Below, in pieces: positions 1 through 9,077 of a stretch of 64,000 nucleotides of DNA (the first letter of the stretch is position 1; each line of letters opens with the position of its first letter). Made by a program: the position numbers and the translations under genes. This DNA comes from Flavobacterium sp. LC2016-01 (lineage in GTDB: Bacteria; Bacteroidota; Bacteroidia; Flavobacteriales; Flavobacteriaceae). The notes under the pieces are model-generated. The model was not told where the DNA came from. It saw nothing but the letters and a program-made list of their open reading frames with translations, and searched no databases. Location: assembly GCF_009711135.1 (NCBI RefSeq), contig NZ_WMIC01000004.1, positions 310,001-374,000 on the forward strand. Reading direction: 5' to 3'.

Positions 1-2
1 CC

Positions 3-2405
3 ATAAATGTTTTCTGCCAAAGTAAAAGCACAACTGACTTTTTAATTGCTGATTCAAATCATGCAGTAAACATTTACATCGATAAAAATACAGATCCTTT
101 AATTCTCTGGGCAGTAAATGAACTGGCAGATGATGTCAAAGAATTAACCGGAAAACGACCAGAAATACTACAGACAAATTCATTTTCTAAAAACGGAATT
201 TATATTGGAGAAGTTTCAGATGCATTGTTTAAAACTAGAAAAGAGCAAAAAGAACTTTCTAAGCAATGGGAGAAATTTTCCATCAAAAAAGAAAATGATA
301 ATCTTGTAATTGCCGGTTCTGATGTTCGAGGAACTGTTTATGCAATTTTCGAAATATCAGAACGCCTCGGAATTTCGCCTTGGAAATGGTGGGCAGATGT
401 TCATCCCATAAAACAGGAAGGACTTTCTTTAAAACTTTCGGAGAAAAGTATAATTTCTTCACCTTCGGTACAATACAGAGGTATTTTTTTGAATGATGAA
501 GATTGGGCCTTACAGCCTTGGGCAGCCAAAACATTTGAACCAGAAACCGGGGATATCGGTCCAAAAACATACGAAAAAATATTTCAGTTATTATTGCGAT
601 TAAAAGCCAATACAATCTGGCCGGCCATGCATCCGTCAACAAAAGGATTTTTTACAATTGCCGGAAATAAAGAAATGGCGCAAAAATATCATATCGTGAT
701 TGGTTCATCTCATGCTGAACCCATGCTTCGAAATAATGTCGACGAATGGAAACCAAAAATCTACGGAGATTACAATTATTTTACGAATAAAACCCAGGTT
801 GATAAATATTGGCAGGATCGTTTAGATGAATTAAAATCGGCTCAGAACGAAACGATTATGACGCTTGGAATGCGAGGTGTTCATGACAGTAAAATGGAAG
901 GCGCGAAGGATTTGAACGAATCGATTTCGATGGTGGAAAAGATTATTGTAAACCAGCGCGAAATGCTTTCAAATACCTTCAAAAAACCTTTAGCACAAAT
1001 TCCTCAGGCTTTTGTTCCGTATAAAGAAGTTTTGGAATTATACGATAACGGACTTAAAGTTCCGAGTGATATTACCTTAGTCTGGCCCGATGATAATTAC
1101 GGATACATTCGTCGTTTGAGCAATGAAGACGAGCAAAAAAGAGCAGGAGGAAGCGGGGTTTATTATCACATCAGTTATTGGGGAAGACCGCACGATTATC
1201 TTTGGCTGAGTACGATGCAGCCTGGTTTGATTTGGTACGAAATGAACAAAGCCTATCAAAACGGCGCAAAAAAAATGTGGATTGTAAATGTGGGCGATAT
1301 AAAGCCGGCAGAATATGACGTAGAATTTTTTCTGGATATGGCTTGGAACATCAACAGCATAAAATATGACGGAATTAATCAGCATTTAGAAGATTGGGCT
1401 TCAAGAGAATTTTCGCCTAAAATTAGTGCCGAGGCAAGTGCTGTTTTTGAAGAATATTATCGTTTGGCATTTCTCAGAAAACCGGAATACATGGGCTGGA
1501 GCCAGACTGAACCAACGACACCGGTAAAACTTTCTGATTTTTCAGAAAAAGAAATTTGGAGCCGAATAAAAGCCTACAATGCACTTATTGAAAAAATAGA
1601 CAGTCTTTCAGCATTTATTCCGCAAGAGCGAAAAGATGCTTGGTTTCAATTGGCTGTTTATCCTGTAAAAGGAGCTGCTTACATGAATCATAAGTTTTTA
1701 TATTGGAACTTAGCTGCGATTGCTTCAGATGAAAAAGAAAAGGCAAAATATGAGCTTTTGGCATCAGAGGCTTTTCATAAAATTGAAGCACTTACAGATT
1801 TTTACAATACAAAACTAAGCGACGGAAAATGGAATAAAATGATGTCGATGCATCCTAGAAATCTTCCTGTTTTTGATTCGGTTAAAAAGCCTGAATCAGT
1901 TAAAAAAGAGCAAAAAGAAACAAAGAACAGAATTGCAATTCAGGCCAATGCATTTGTTTCTCAAAAAGGTTCTAAAAATTACAATTGGAAAACAATTAAC
2001 GGATTAGGTTATAGTAATAATGCGATTACTTTATTTCCTTTAAAACAGCAGTATTTTAAAGAAGTAAAACCGTCTGTCGTTTATGAATTTGAAATTCAAA
2101 ATGCAGGTGAATATGAAGTTGAACTGCGAATATTGCCAACTCATGCCAATAATTTTGATCATGAAGTGGGAATTCAGGTGGATGGAAACGCGTCACAATC
2201 TTTTAAAACCAATACCAAGGACCGTGACAAAACATGGAAAGAAAATGTTTTGAGAAACAGCGCAATTGTAAAACTTCCCGCTTTAAAAATGGAAAAAGGA
2301 AAACATAAAATCAAGATTGAAGTAAACCAGACAGGTATTGTACTGGATCAGGTGGCGATTTACCTTTCAAGTGAAGGAAGTTCTTACGAAATACCCTTAA
2401 AATAA
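3..2405 (+). CDS. GH115 alpha-glucuronidase, 5' end outside window
   Basis: Likely xylan alpha-1,2-(4-O-methyl)-glucuronidase of family GH115, which removes glucuronic acid branches from xylan or related glycans. The frame is open from base 3 with no stop, so the gene begins left of the window; about 800 residues are visible, near the family's usual length. The first visible residues (INVFCQSK) look like the end of a signal peptide. Family hallmarks are the block SVQYRGIFLNDEDW at about visible residue 155, followed by LKANTIWPAMHPS and TLGMRGVHDSKMEG. The last 170 residues form a separate beta-rich domain typical of GH115 C-termini. A TTG 225 bases in could serve as a start, but coding clearly continues upstream of it. 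The next gene is unrelated, so this probably ends an operon lying to the left. Family assignment is firm; the exact substrate is inferred. Confidence 0.88.
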   Translation: MNVFCQSKSTTDFLIADSNHAVNIYIDKNTDPLILWAVNELADDVKELTGKRPEILQTNSFSKNGIYIGEVSDALFKTRKEQKELSKQWEKFSIKKENDNLVIAGSDVRGTVYAIFEISERLGISPWKWWADVHPIKQEGLSLKLSEKSIISSPSVQYRGIFLNDEDWALQPWAAKTFEPETGDIGPKTYEKIFQLLLRLKANTIWPAMHPSTKGFFTIAGNKEMAQKYHIVIGSSHAEPMLRNNVDEWKPKIYGDYNYFTNKTQVDKYWQDRLDELKSAQNETIMTLGMRGVHDSKMEGAKDLNESISMVEKIIVNQREMLSNTFKKPLAQIPQAFVPYKEVLELYDNGLKVPSDITLVWPDDNYGYIRRLSNEDEQKRAGGSGVYYHISYWGRPHDYLWLSTMQPGLIWYEMNKAYQNGAKKMWIVNVGDIKPAEYDVEFFLDMAWNINSIKYDGINQHLEDWASREFSPKISAEASAVFEEYYRLAFLRKPEYMGWSQTEPTTPVKLSDFSEKEIWSRIKAYNALIEKIDSLSAFIPQERKDAWFQLAVYPVKGAAYMNHKFLYWNLAAIASDEKEKAKYELLASEAFHKIEALTDFYNTKLSDGKWNKMMSMHPRNLPVFDSVKKPESVKKEQKETKNRIAIQANAFVSQKGSKNYNWKTINGLGYSNNAITLFPLKQQYFKEVKPSVVYEFEIQNAGEYEVELRILPTHANNFDHEVGIQVDGNASQSFKTNTKDRDKTWKENVLRNSAIVKLPALKMEKGKHKIKIEVNQTGIVLDQVAIYLSSEGSSYEIPLK

Positions 2406-2596
2406 GTATTAAATGATGAGTATGAAGCAGTAACAGCTTTAAAAAAGAAAAAATATTTTAAAAAAAATGATTTGTAAATTTTTGTAATCCATTGATATAG
2501 AGATTTAAAGAAAACAGGTTAAATAATTATTAACTCAAATAGCTAAAACAGTTATAATTTTAACACTAAACGTGCGTTATAGTTCGAGCAAACATT

Positions 2597-2604
2597 TATT
2601 TTTG
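2597..2604 (+). promoter_or_regulatory. candidate -7 box of the histone H1-like gene
   Basis: TATTTTTG matches the Bacteroidota -7 consensus TAnnTTTG and lies 25 bases before the ATG at 2629. No clear TTG -33 element is visible at the expected distance, so this is a weak call. Confidence 0.35.
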
Positions 2605-2628
2605 CGCCTTAATTTAACAAGTATAAGC

Positions 2629-2805
2629 ATGAAAGATCTATTAGTAAAAATCAACGCCGAAATTGACGCATTTAAAGCAGAAGCTGAATCTTTAACTGAA
2701 AAAGGTATCAAAGCTGCAGGACCAAGAGCTAGAAAAGCTACTTTAGAAATTGAAAAACTTTTAAAAGAATTCAGAAAAGTTTCTATCGAAGAATCAAAAA
2801 AATAA
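2629..2805 (+). CDS. histone H1-like small basic protein
   Basis: A 58-residue, lysine- and alanine-rich protein (MKDLLVKINAEIDAF..., ending in EESKK), resembling the short histone H1-like (Hc1-type) proteins found throughout Flavobacteria and presumed to bind DNA. It is predicted to be almost entirely helical, with RKATLEIEKLLKEFRK as the basic amphipathic segment. The frame extends upstream to 2572, but the ATG at 2629 gives the family length and follows a TAnnTTTG-like box. The gene stands alone, with a strong terminator directly after it, so it is probably a highly expressed monocistronic unit. The molecular role is inferred from the family only. Confidence 0.75.
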   Translation: MKDLLVKINAEIDAFKAEAESLTEKGIKAAGPRARKATLEIEKLLKEFRKVSIEESKK

Positions 2806-2829
2806 TACACTTCGTATTTCAAAAACAAA

Positions 2830-2867
2830 AACCTCGTTTAAGTAATTTAAACGAGGTTTTTTTTTTT
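2830..2867 (+). terminator. rho-independent terminator of the H1-like gene
   Basis: A perfect 12-bp stem (AACCTCGTTTAA at 2830-2841, TTAAACGAGGTT at 2847-2858) with a 5-base loop is followed by a run of T to 2867. Confidence 0.9.
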
Positions 2868-2885
2868 GAAAAGTCTCAGATTTTG

Positions 2886-2967
2886 GCTTCTCCCGAAGTC
2901 TCGGGACGCTCAGCCTGACAGAACAATTATTATGAAAACCATTGTCATCCTGAGCGAAGTCGAAGGC
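2886..2967. repeat. inverted repeat of the GTCATCCTGAGCGAAGTCGAAGG family
   Basis: The right arm, TGTCATCCTGAGCGAAGTCGAAGGC, lies at 2943-2967. A diverged left arm at 2886-2920 contains CGCTCAGCCTGACA and is interrupted by the self-complementary TCCCGAAGTCTCGGGA. A better-preserved copy lies at 12756-12832 and a related one at 17209-17312. The bases after it, to 3003, are AT-rich and share ATAATTAACAATT with the repeat at 23475. It sits between a rightward and a leftward gene. Confidence 0.75.
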
Positions 2968-3004
2968 TCGTTACATTTTATAATTAATAATTAACAATTT
3001 ACAA

Positions 3005-4513
3005 TTACTTCGGAGTTTCAATATAATCTTTCAAATTACAGTCTTTTATTTTCTTAAGACTTTCTGCAACCGTCAATGCGTTTAAAGTTGCGCCTTCTAA
3101 GCCTGTATGCGTGTGGTCTTTTGGAAAAAATGGTTTTACTTTTTCTTTTCCTAAAGCCTCATATTTCAAAGCAACAATATCATTTAGATCTATAAAAGGA
3201 ACTTTTTCTTTTTCGGCTGCAATTTTGGACCAAATTACATAAGTATCCGTTCTGCGTTCCGCTTTGTCATTTGGCCATTCGTTTCTTGGCGTCAGACTTA
3301 AAACAATCGGAATAGCACCTTTTTCTTTGGCTTCTCTGATGAATTTCTCCATATACCACCCAAAAGTGTGTACGATTTCTTTTGAGCCGTCTGGGCGTGT
3401 TACTTCTTGTGTTTCATCGCCGTTTCCTTTTAAGGAACCTCTGAATTTCTCTTTATCAATATCGCCAGCATCATTATGACCAAATTGAATAATAACGAAA
3501 TTTCCAGGCTGTAATTGGTTTTTTACTTCGTCCCAAAGGCCTTCGTACACAAAAGTTCTGGTGCTTCGTCCGCCTCTCGCTTTATTGATTACTTCAATTC
3601 TCGTTGTATCACAATATTGTGGAAATGGAACTCCCCAGCCAACTGCATCAGGATTATTGTTGTTATTGGCCATGGTCGAATCGCCTATTAAAAAAACTTT
3701 TTTCTTTGGCGGAAGCACAATTTTTGGATTCGCTAAAATGTAATTTTTTAAAGAATTTTTGCTCGTTTTCAATTCATTAATAATAACCGAAGCCGAAAGG
3801 ACTGCACCTTTTGCTGAAGTATGGGTATGATCTTTTTTGTAGAAATAAGTTCCGGTTACTTTTGCTTCGCCGAATTTCTCCATTTCTACAGCCATTTTTT
3901 CATTCAAATTGATGAAAGTAACTTTTTCCTTTTCAGCAATTTGTTTGGCCCATAAACCGTATGATTTTTTGTTTCTTGGAACTTTTCCTTCCTTCCAGTC
4001 GTTTCTCGGAATTGGCGAACAAATTATCGGAATGGCTCCTTTTGATTTTGCTTCGCGAACTACTTTCTGAATGTACCAGCCGTAGCTGTGCACGGTTTCG
4101 TGCTTTTTGGTCAATAGATTGTCTATTTCCTGGGTTTCATTTCCAATTCCTTTGATTGTGCCACGCGCACGAAGGGTGTCGTTTAAAGGCCCGTCGTCAT
4201 TATGTCCAAATTGGATTAATACATAATCGCCCTTTTTAAGTTTATTTAAAACTTCAATCCATAAACCTTTATCCTGAAAAGTGCGACTGCTCGTCCCGCC
4301 CAAAGCATGGTTTTCGATATTAACTTTGGTAGTATCTAAAAACTGGCCAATATAATCTCCCCAGCCCCAAAGTCCGCTAGTGCCATCACCTTTGCCGTTT
4401 TTCACGGTTGAATCACCAACCATATAGACGGTTGGTTTGTCGTCTTTTTTTGAAGTAAAATTGAAAAATAATACTGCTAAAAGTAAGGCAGAAAATATTT
4501 TAAATGTTTTCAT
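3005..4513 (-). CDS. tandem double-domain rhamnogalacturonan acetylesterase (CE12-like)
   Basis: A secreted SGNH-fold esterase predicted to remove acetyl groups from rhamnogalacturonan-I. Two complete CE12-type domains lie in one chain. The first (about residues 28-250) has GDSTVKN, GGTSSRTF, QFGHNDDG and DHTHT; the second (about 270-500) has GDSTMAN, RGGRSTRTF, QFGHNDAG and DHTHT. Each therefore keeps the nucleophile serine, the block III Asn and the Asp-x-x-His pair. The protein starts with a signal-type hydrophobic segment (MKTFKIFSALLLAVLFFNF). A single-domain CE12 protein is about 250 residues, so 502 residues reflects duplication and fusion. It is the last gene of the leftward arm, separated from the GH2 gene by 246 bases of repeats, so it may have its own transcript or be read through. 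Confidence 0.88.
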   Translation of the reverse strand: MKTFKIFSALLLAVLFFNFTSKKDDKPTVYMVGDSTVKNGKGDGTSGLWGWGDYIGQFLDTTKVNIENHALGGTSSRTFQDKGLWIEVLNKLKKGDYVLIQFGHNDDGPLNDTLRARGTIKGIGNETQEIDNLLTKKHETVHSYGWYIQKVVREAKSKGAIPIICSPIPRNDWKEGKVPRNKKSYGLWAKQIAEKEKVTFINLNEKMAVEMEKFGEAKVTGTYFYKKDHTHTSAKGAVLSASVIINELKTSKNSLKNYILANPKIVLPPKKKVFLIGDSTMANNNNNPDAVGWGVPFPQYCDTTRIEVINKARGGRSTRTFVYEGLWDEVKNQLQPGNFVIIQFGHNDAGDIDKEKFRGSLKGNGDETQEVTRPDGSKEIVHTFGWYMEKFIREAKEKGAIPIVLSLTPRNEWPNDKAERRTDTYVIWSKIAAEKEKVPFIDLNDIVALKYEALGKEKVKPFFPKDHTHTGLEGATLNALTVAESLKKIKDCNLKDYIETPK

Positions 4514-4544
4514 ATTTTGAATTGTGAATAGTGTGTGTGTTTTT

Positions 4545-4691
4545 ACCGCAAAGTTCGCAAGGTTTTTTTATCCTCTATTATGTTTACAAAACGCTGAGTT
4601 AAGTTCGCAAAGCTTTATCAACACAAAGCTTTGCGAACTTTTCTTTGCGGTTAAATCTCGAGTTGCAAAAAAACCTTGCGAACTTTGCGGT
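4545..4691. repeat. nested inverted repeat, CCGCAAAGTTCGCAAAG family
   Basis: The outer arms are a perfect 25-bp inverted repeat (4545-4569 and 4667-4691, beginning ACCGCAAAGTTCGCAAGG). An inner perfect pair, GTTCGCAAAGCTTT at 4603-4616 and AAAGCTTTGCGAAC at 4625-4638, makes a two-tier hairpin. Relatives occur at 46130-46225 and 60925-61076. Confidence 0.9.
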
Positions 4692-4711
4692 TAAATCACC
4701 GCATTTCAACT

Positions 4712-4760
4712 TGAAACCTGAAACTTGAAACTTGAAACTTGAAACTTGAAACCTGAAACT
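4712..4760. repeat. tandem heptamer repeat (TGAAACT)n
   Basis: Seven consecutive 7-base units, five TGAAACT and two TGAAACC, run up to the stop codon of the leftward GH2 gene. The same heptamer appears as an inverted pair at 47837-47894, and two copies of the TGAAACC variant stand at 12842-12855. Confidence 0.9.
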
Positions 4761-7627
4761 TAAATCTTATCTCTAAAATCAAACCACAAATTCATCTTAA
4801 TTCCGTCGTCACCGCTTTTAATTCTGATGTTTGTTGGCTGGCTTTGTGGGCCTTGTTGTTCTAAAGGTTTAAAATCTCTCATCGCTGGAATTTCATACAT
4901 AAATGAAATATCACCTTCTGGAAATGCAGGCTGTGGATTACTTCCTGGGAAACCATTTTTAGGCAAATCAGGCGTAAATAATCTCAAGAATAAATTATCA
5001 GATTCGCTGAAAACTTTAAACGATGAAGCGCCTGCTTTTAAATTTGCTCCCAATAAATTAGCATGATAACCTTTAAATTCTGGATAAACTAGATTTTCAA
5101 AACTCTCTCCTGTAATCGTATTGTTATAAGCTTTCTCCCAAATTCCGTATGTTGTTCCTTTAATTCTGTTTTTCCAAACGTGGTAAGGACCTCTTCCAAA
5201 CCATTTGATTCCGGTAACTTCTTTTTCAGGAAAACTGAACGTAATTCCGAATGAATTGATTTTATCCTCGAAAAAAGCACCGTCGAATCCGTCTGCACCG
5301 TTTGCTCTTTCGTTTTTCAAAACAATCATTTCCATTTTAAATCTTCCGTCTGGTTCCATAATCCATTTGATAGAAGAGATTCCGCCAACGTAAGAAGCCG
5401 TACAAACCGCTTTGTCACCTTCCTGAGAAACCTGAATGTCTTTCAATTTAGCTTTCATCCCAATAGGGCGCGGGCCATTTGTTAACGGAATTGTTGCTGT
5501 TGCATTTTTAACCGATGTAATTTCTCCGTTTTCTAAACTTAAAACAACCGTAACATCGCCTCCTTTTAAAGTAACTTCAGTTCCAGTTTTAACAGCCGAT
5601 GCCTTTGCTTTTGTGTTTTGAACCGCTAAAAATTTATTGGCATAAAATAAAGCTTTGTGAATAGGCCATGTCCAAGTATAAATTTCTTTTCCAAACTGAT
5701 CATAAGCCGAAATTGATAAAACATCGCCTTCAGCAAAATTATTCGGAACAGCAAACTGAATTTTGCGTGTTTCTCCCGGTTCAGTACTTGGAATTTCGAT
5801 TTTTCCTCCGCTTATTTCTTTGGCAGTTCCAGTCGTATAAAGCACATTTTTATCTGATTGTAATACTTTGAATTCCATTTTGCAAGTATTCAAATTACTG
5901 AAAAGATAGTCGTTTTTGATTAAAAAAGAACCGTCAAAACCTTCTGTAACTTGTTTTGGTTGAAACTGAATTGGCGCCCAAACTTCTTTTACCGTATAAT
6001 AACTTCCTTCTCTTTCACGGTGCGGACCTAAAATTCCGTCTGCGGCTAAAGAACCTTTTGAGTCGAATTTTGCATCTCCTTTCCAATCAGAGCGAAAAAC
6101 AGCTTCGTCCAACATCGCCCACATAAATCCTCCTGCAAAAAGCGGACTTTCTTTATAACGGTTCCAGAAATCTTCTAAAGCAGCTCCATGCCCGTTATCA
6201 TAAGTTCCATGCATAAATTCGGTTGGGAAAAATACATTTTCTCCTGCGTTAAAACGATGCATTCCTGTCAAGTAAGTCGGGTAGTGGTGCGTGTCCCAGC
6301 CATTAAAATCAGCCCAAGGATGAATCACAATTCTTTTTTGAGGATCAAGATCTGCGAAGACTTTATCCGTATCATAATTCCATCCGCCTTCATTTCCATT
6401 ATCCCAAATAATCACAGACGCATGGTTGACATCGCGCGTAATCATTTCAGTTGCTAATTTTTTCCCAGTTTCGGTATCATAAGAGTTTTGCCAGCCTGCC
6501 AATTCGTTCAAAACAAAAAGACCAAGCGAATCACAAACTTCTAAAAAGTGTGTATCTGGAGGATAATGCCCACGAACGGCATTCATATTCATATCTTTAA
6601 TTAATTTTCCGTCCAGTTCGCTGATGCGTTTGCTGGTACTTCTTCCGCCTTCCGGCCAAAACGAGTGACGGTTAATTCCTTTCATAATGATTTTTGTACC
6701 ATTAAGATAAATTCCGTCTTGCTTTTTAAATTCTAAAGTTCTGAAACCAATTCGTTTGTCATATTGATGAACTGCAGTTCCGTTTTGTTTTAAAACAAGC
6801 TGCAACTCATATAAATTTGGATTTTCAGGATTCCAAGGTTTAATGTTTTTCCATTGTGCAGTAATAGTTTCTTTGGTAGATTTCGCTTTAAGCGGAAAAG
6901 TAAAAGTCTGGAAATTTTCTCCGTTTAAACCTTTTAAAGTGGCTTCTAAAGTTGCATTTTTAGAAACATTTTTAAGATTAACATCAACTGTAATTGACCC
7001 GTCCATTTTCGGATTTACAGCAATATTTTCAATATGTGTTTTTGGTGAAACTTCTAACCAAACCGGACGATAAATGCCACCAAAAAGCCACCAGTCCGCT
7101 CTTCTTTCTGCAGCATTTACCGATTTATTTGCTGATTGTTTCCAAACGTGAACTTCTAAAGTGTTTTTTGCACCATATTTCAATAAAGAAGAAATATCAT
7201 ATTTGAACTCATAAAAACCGCCTTGATGAATCGCTCCAGCCAGTTTTCCATTTACTTTTACTTCGGTATCCGTCATCGCACCGCCAAAAGCAATTAAAAC
7301 GTCTTTATCTTTATAATTGGCAGGAACTTCAAATTCATATTTGTATAAACCTTCTTCTTTGCTTGGCTCTTTTTGGTTCAATTCTTTGTACCAGCGGCCA
7401 TAAGTATATTCGCCAAAACCTTCTAATTCCCATTGCGAAGGCACATTTATTTTAGACCAAGTTTTACTGTTGTTTCCATCAGTGCAATAAAAATCCCATT
7501 GCACAGGATGTTCAAAATCTTTTCCTGAAAGATAAACTTTATCGGTTTGTTGTGCATTGCTGTTTTGGGTCAGAAAAAGCGAAAATGCAAGAATAGAGAG
7601 ATTTTGGATAGTGTTTTTTAGTAGCAT
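4760..7627 (-). CDS. GH2 family beta-galactosidase-like enzyme
   Basis: A periplasmic glycoside hydrolase family 2 enzyme, probably trimming beta-linked galactose or a related sugar from RG-I oligosaccharides. A signal peptide (to about residue 25, ...NSNA) precedes the jelly-roll sugar-binding domain (about 35-195, containing RRADWWLFGGIYRPVWLEV), an Ig-like domain (200-300), the TIM barrel (300-590) and C-terminal beta domains. The acid/base is E413 in DNGNEGG and the nucleophile is probably E470 in FFPTEFMHG. The length of 955 residues is normal for multidomain GH2 proteins. It starts 21 bases after the stop of the upstream CE12 gene, which implies co-transcription. Beta-glucuronidase or arabinopyranosidase activity cannot be excluded, since GH2 covers these too. 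Confidence 0.87.
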   Translation of the reverse strand: MLLKNTIQNLSILAFSLFLTQNSNAQQTDKVYLSGKDFEHPVQWDFYCTDGNNSKTWSKINVPSQWELEGFGEYTYGRWYKELNQKEPSKEEGLYKYEFEVPANYKDKDVLIAFGGAMTDTEVKVNGKLAGAIHQGGFYEFKYDISSLLKYGAKNTLEVHVWKQSANKSVNAAERRADWWLFGGIYRPVWLEVSPKTHIENIAVNPKMDGSITVDVNLKNVSKNATLEATLKGLNGENFQTFTFPLKAKSTKETITAQWKNIKPWNPENPNLYELQLVLKQNGTAVHQYDKRIGFRTLEFKKQDGIYLNGTKIIMKGINRHSFWPEGGRSTSKRISELDGKLIKDMNMNAVRGHYPPDTHFLEVCDSLGLFVLNELAGWQNSYDTETGKKLATEMITRDVNHASVIIWDNGNEGGWNYDTDKVFADLDPQKRIVIHPWADFNGWDTHHYPTYLTGMHRFNAGENVFFPTEFMHGTYDNGHGAALEDFWNRYKESPLFAGGFMWAMLDEAVFRSDWKGDAKFDSKGSLAADGILGPHREREGSYYTVKEVWAPIQFQPKQVTEGFDGSFLIKNDYLFSNLNTCKMEFKVLQSDKNVLYTTGTAKEISGGKIEIPSTEPGETRKIQFAVPNNFAEGDVLSISAYDQFGKEIYTWTWPIHKALFYANKFLAVQNTKAKASAVKTGTEVTLKGGDVTVVLSLENGEITSVKNATATIPLTNGPRPIGMKAKLKDIQVSQEGDKAVCTASYVGGISSIKWIMEPDGRFKMEMIVLKNERANGADGFDGAFFEDKINSFGITFSFPEKEVTGIKWFGRGPYHVWKNRIKGTTYGIWEKAYNNTITGESFENLVYPEFKGYHANLLGANLKAGASSFKVFSESDNLFLRLFTPDLPKNGFPGSNPQPAFPEGDISFMYEIPAMRDFKPLEQQGPQSQPTNIRIKSGDDGIKMNLWFDFRDKI

Positions 7628-7648
7628 AGTAAAGTAATTCTTTGATGG

Positions 7649-9025
7649 TTAATTGCCATCTGGTTTAACAATTTCAAATCGGGCACTCATAGGCAGAGTC
7701 CAGCTTGAAATGAAATTTGGTTTCTTCGGATTATAATCTGGTGTTTCTTTTTTGATGTGTTTTTTTAACGGAATATCAAGTTCGCGAATTCCCTTCAAAA
7801 CGCAAAAGGCAATTTCGTTGGCTCCAAATCCATTAAAATGAGTATTGTCATCTAATGCTTTTTCCTGTCCCGGAAAAGTATTGGCAGGATATTGTACAAA
7901 AGCTTTTCTAGAAGGTTCGTCGCCCCAAGTTTCGTACAATTCGGTTGTCATTTTTGTAACATCGATTAAAGCGATATTGTTTTTTTGTGCTACTGCTCGC
8001 ATTGCAGCTGGAAATTCGCCGTGTGTTTCTTTTAAAGTTCCATTTTCATTGAAAAAACGGCGCTGTGTTGGTGTCACCAAAACCGGAATTGCGCCTTTTT
8101 CTTTAGCCGAATTTACAAATTCAGTTAATAAAGTAGAATACGATCCAAAAGCTCCATTTCCTTCACCTTTTATTTTTTCGTCATTATGGCCAAATTCCAC
8201 AAATAAATAATCTCCTTTTTTGATTTCAGAAAGTATTTTTTTCAAACGATTTGCACCTTTAAACGAACTTAACGATGAACCAGAATAAGCATAATTTGCA
8301 ACCACAATATTTTGATCAAAATAATTGGTAATAAACTGTCCCCAAGACGCCCAAGGTTCCACATCTTGATCTGTAACGGTTGAATCTCCGGCAAGATAAA
8401 CGACAGTCAAATTATCTTTTCGAGTTATTTTAATGCTTTGGATTGAAACTTCTCCAAGAAATTCAAGCGTCAATTTATGATCCCAGTTTAAAATTTCTTT
8501 TTCACGATCTTTTAAAGAGATATTGGTCTGATCATCTATTTTGATATTTCGGACATTAACATTAAAAGTCTGAGTGATTTTTTGTCCTTTTTTTACCGCA
8601 AATTCATTTAACATTAATCGTCGCGATTCTGCTTTTATAGTCACTTTTGAATCTTTTTCGGCACTTCCTATAGTAACTTCAACTTGGTAATTTCCTTCCG
8701 GAACGGCAATTGAAAAATAAGCAGGTTTTGTAATTGAGAAAGAATTTGCATTGATTTTTACATTCGAAGCCGAATTAAAATCAAAGCCAAAACCTTTTGT
8801 ATCATCGTAAACTAATGCATTGTTTATTAAAGTGTTTTTTTTGTTTTTTGCCGAATTTCCAAAGACAAAAAGCTGTGATGCTGCATTATTTTTTACGCTG
8901 TCATTTTTGTTTTCTGAAGAAGAATAAACAGCATTTTTGACAAGCAGATTAGAATGCATAGCAAAGAACTGATTTGGCATTGCCAAACAAATAACCATCG
9001 ATAAGAAAGTACTGATTTTTACCAA
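7649..9025 (-). CDS. rhamnogalacturonan acetylesterase with N-terminal beta-sandwich (CE12)
   Basis: A secreted CE12 esterase expected to deacetylate the RG-I backbone before lyase attack. After a signal peptide, residues about 45-200 form a beta-rich accessory domain (FGFDFNSASNVKIN, YFSIAVPEGNYQVEVT) typical of bacterial RG acetylesterases. The SGNH domain follows: AGDSTVTD with the nucleophile serine, YSGSSLSSF, EFGHNDEK and the catalytic pair in DDNTHFN. It is the first gene of the leftward arm (this gene, GH2, double CE12) and sits behind a GTACAGGA-type operator at 9078-9094. It keeps one catalytic domain, unlike the fused homologue at 3005-4513. Confidence 0.88.
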   Translation of the reverse strand: MVKISTFLSMVICLAMPNQFFAMHSNLLVKNAVYSSSENKNDSVKNNAASQLFVFGNSAKNKKNTLINNALVYDDTKGFGFDFNSASNVKINANSFSITKPAYFSIAVPEGNYQVEVTIGSAEKDSKVTIKAESRRLMLNEFAVKKGQKITQTFNVNVRNIKIDDQTNISLKDREKEILNWDHKLTLEFLGEVSIQSIKITRKDNLTVVYLAGDSTVTDQDVEPWASWGQFITNYFDQNIVVANYAYSGSSLSSFKGANRLKKILSEIKKGDYLFVEFGHNDEKIKGEGNGAFGSYSTLLTEFVNSAKEKGAIPVLVTPTQRRFFNENGTLKETHGEFPAAMRAVAQKNNIALIDVTKMTTELYETWGDEPSRKAFVQYPANTFPGQEKALDDNTHFNGFGANEIAFCVLKGIRELDIPLKKHIKKETPDYNPKKPNFISSWTLPMSARFEIVKPDGN

Positions 9026-9053
9026 TTTTTTGAGATTTTAATTTTTTTATTTT

Positions 9054-9061
9054 CAAACTTA
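9054..9061 (-). promoter_or_regulatory. candidate -7 box of the leftward RG-I arm
   Basis: Read on the minus strand, TAAGTTTG matches TAnnTTTG and lies about 28 bases before the start at 9025. There is no TTG at the -33 distance. Instead the palindrome at 9078-9094 occupies that position, as expected for a promoter controlled by a bound regulator. Confidence 0.5.
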
Positions 9062-9077
9062 ATGGTTCATTTTTGAT

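Noticed and set aside
225..2405. TTG at 225 as the true start of the GH115 gene
   Set aside because: The same frame is open back to base 3 and reads like the end of a signal peptide and the family's N-terminal domain, so the gene starts outside the window.
4712..4760. Possible CRISPR-like array from the repeated TGAAACT units
   Set aside because: The units are directly contiguous with no spacers, and no cas gene is present.
6188..6457. Small plus-strand frames within the leftward GH2 and CE12 genes
   Set aside because: They are complementary to conserved enzyme blocks and show no independent features.
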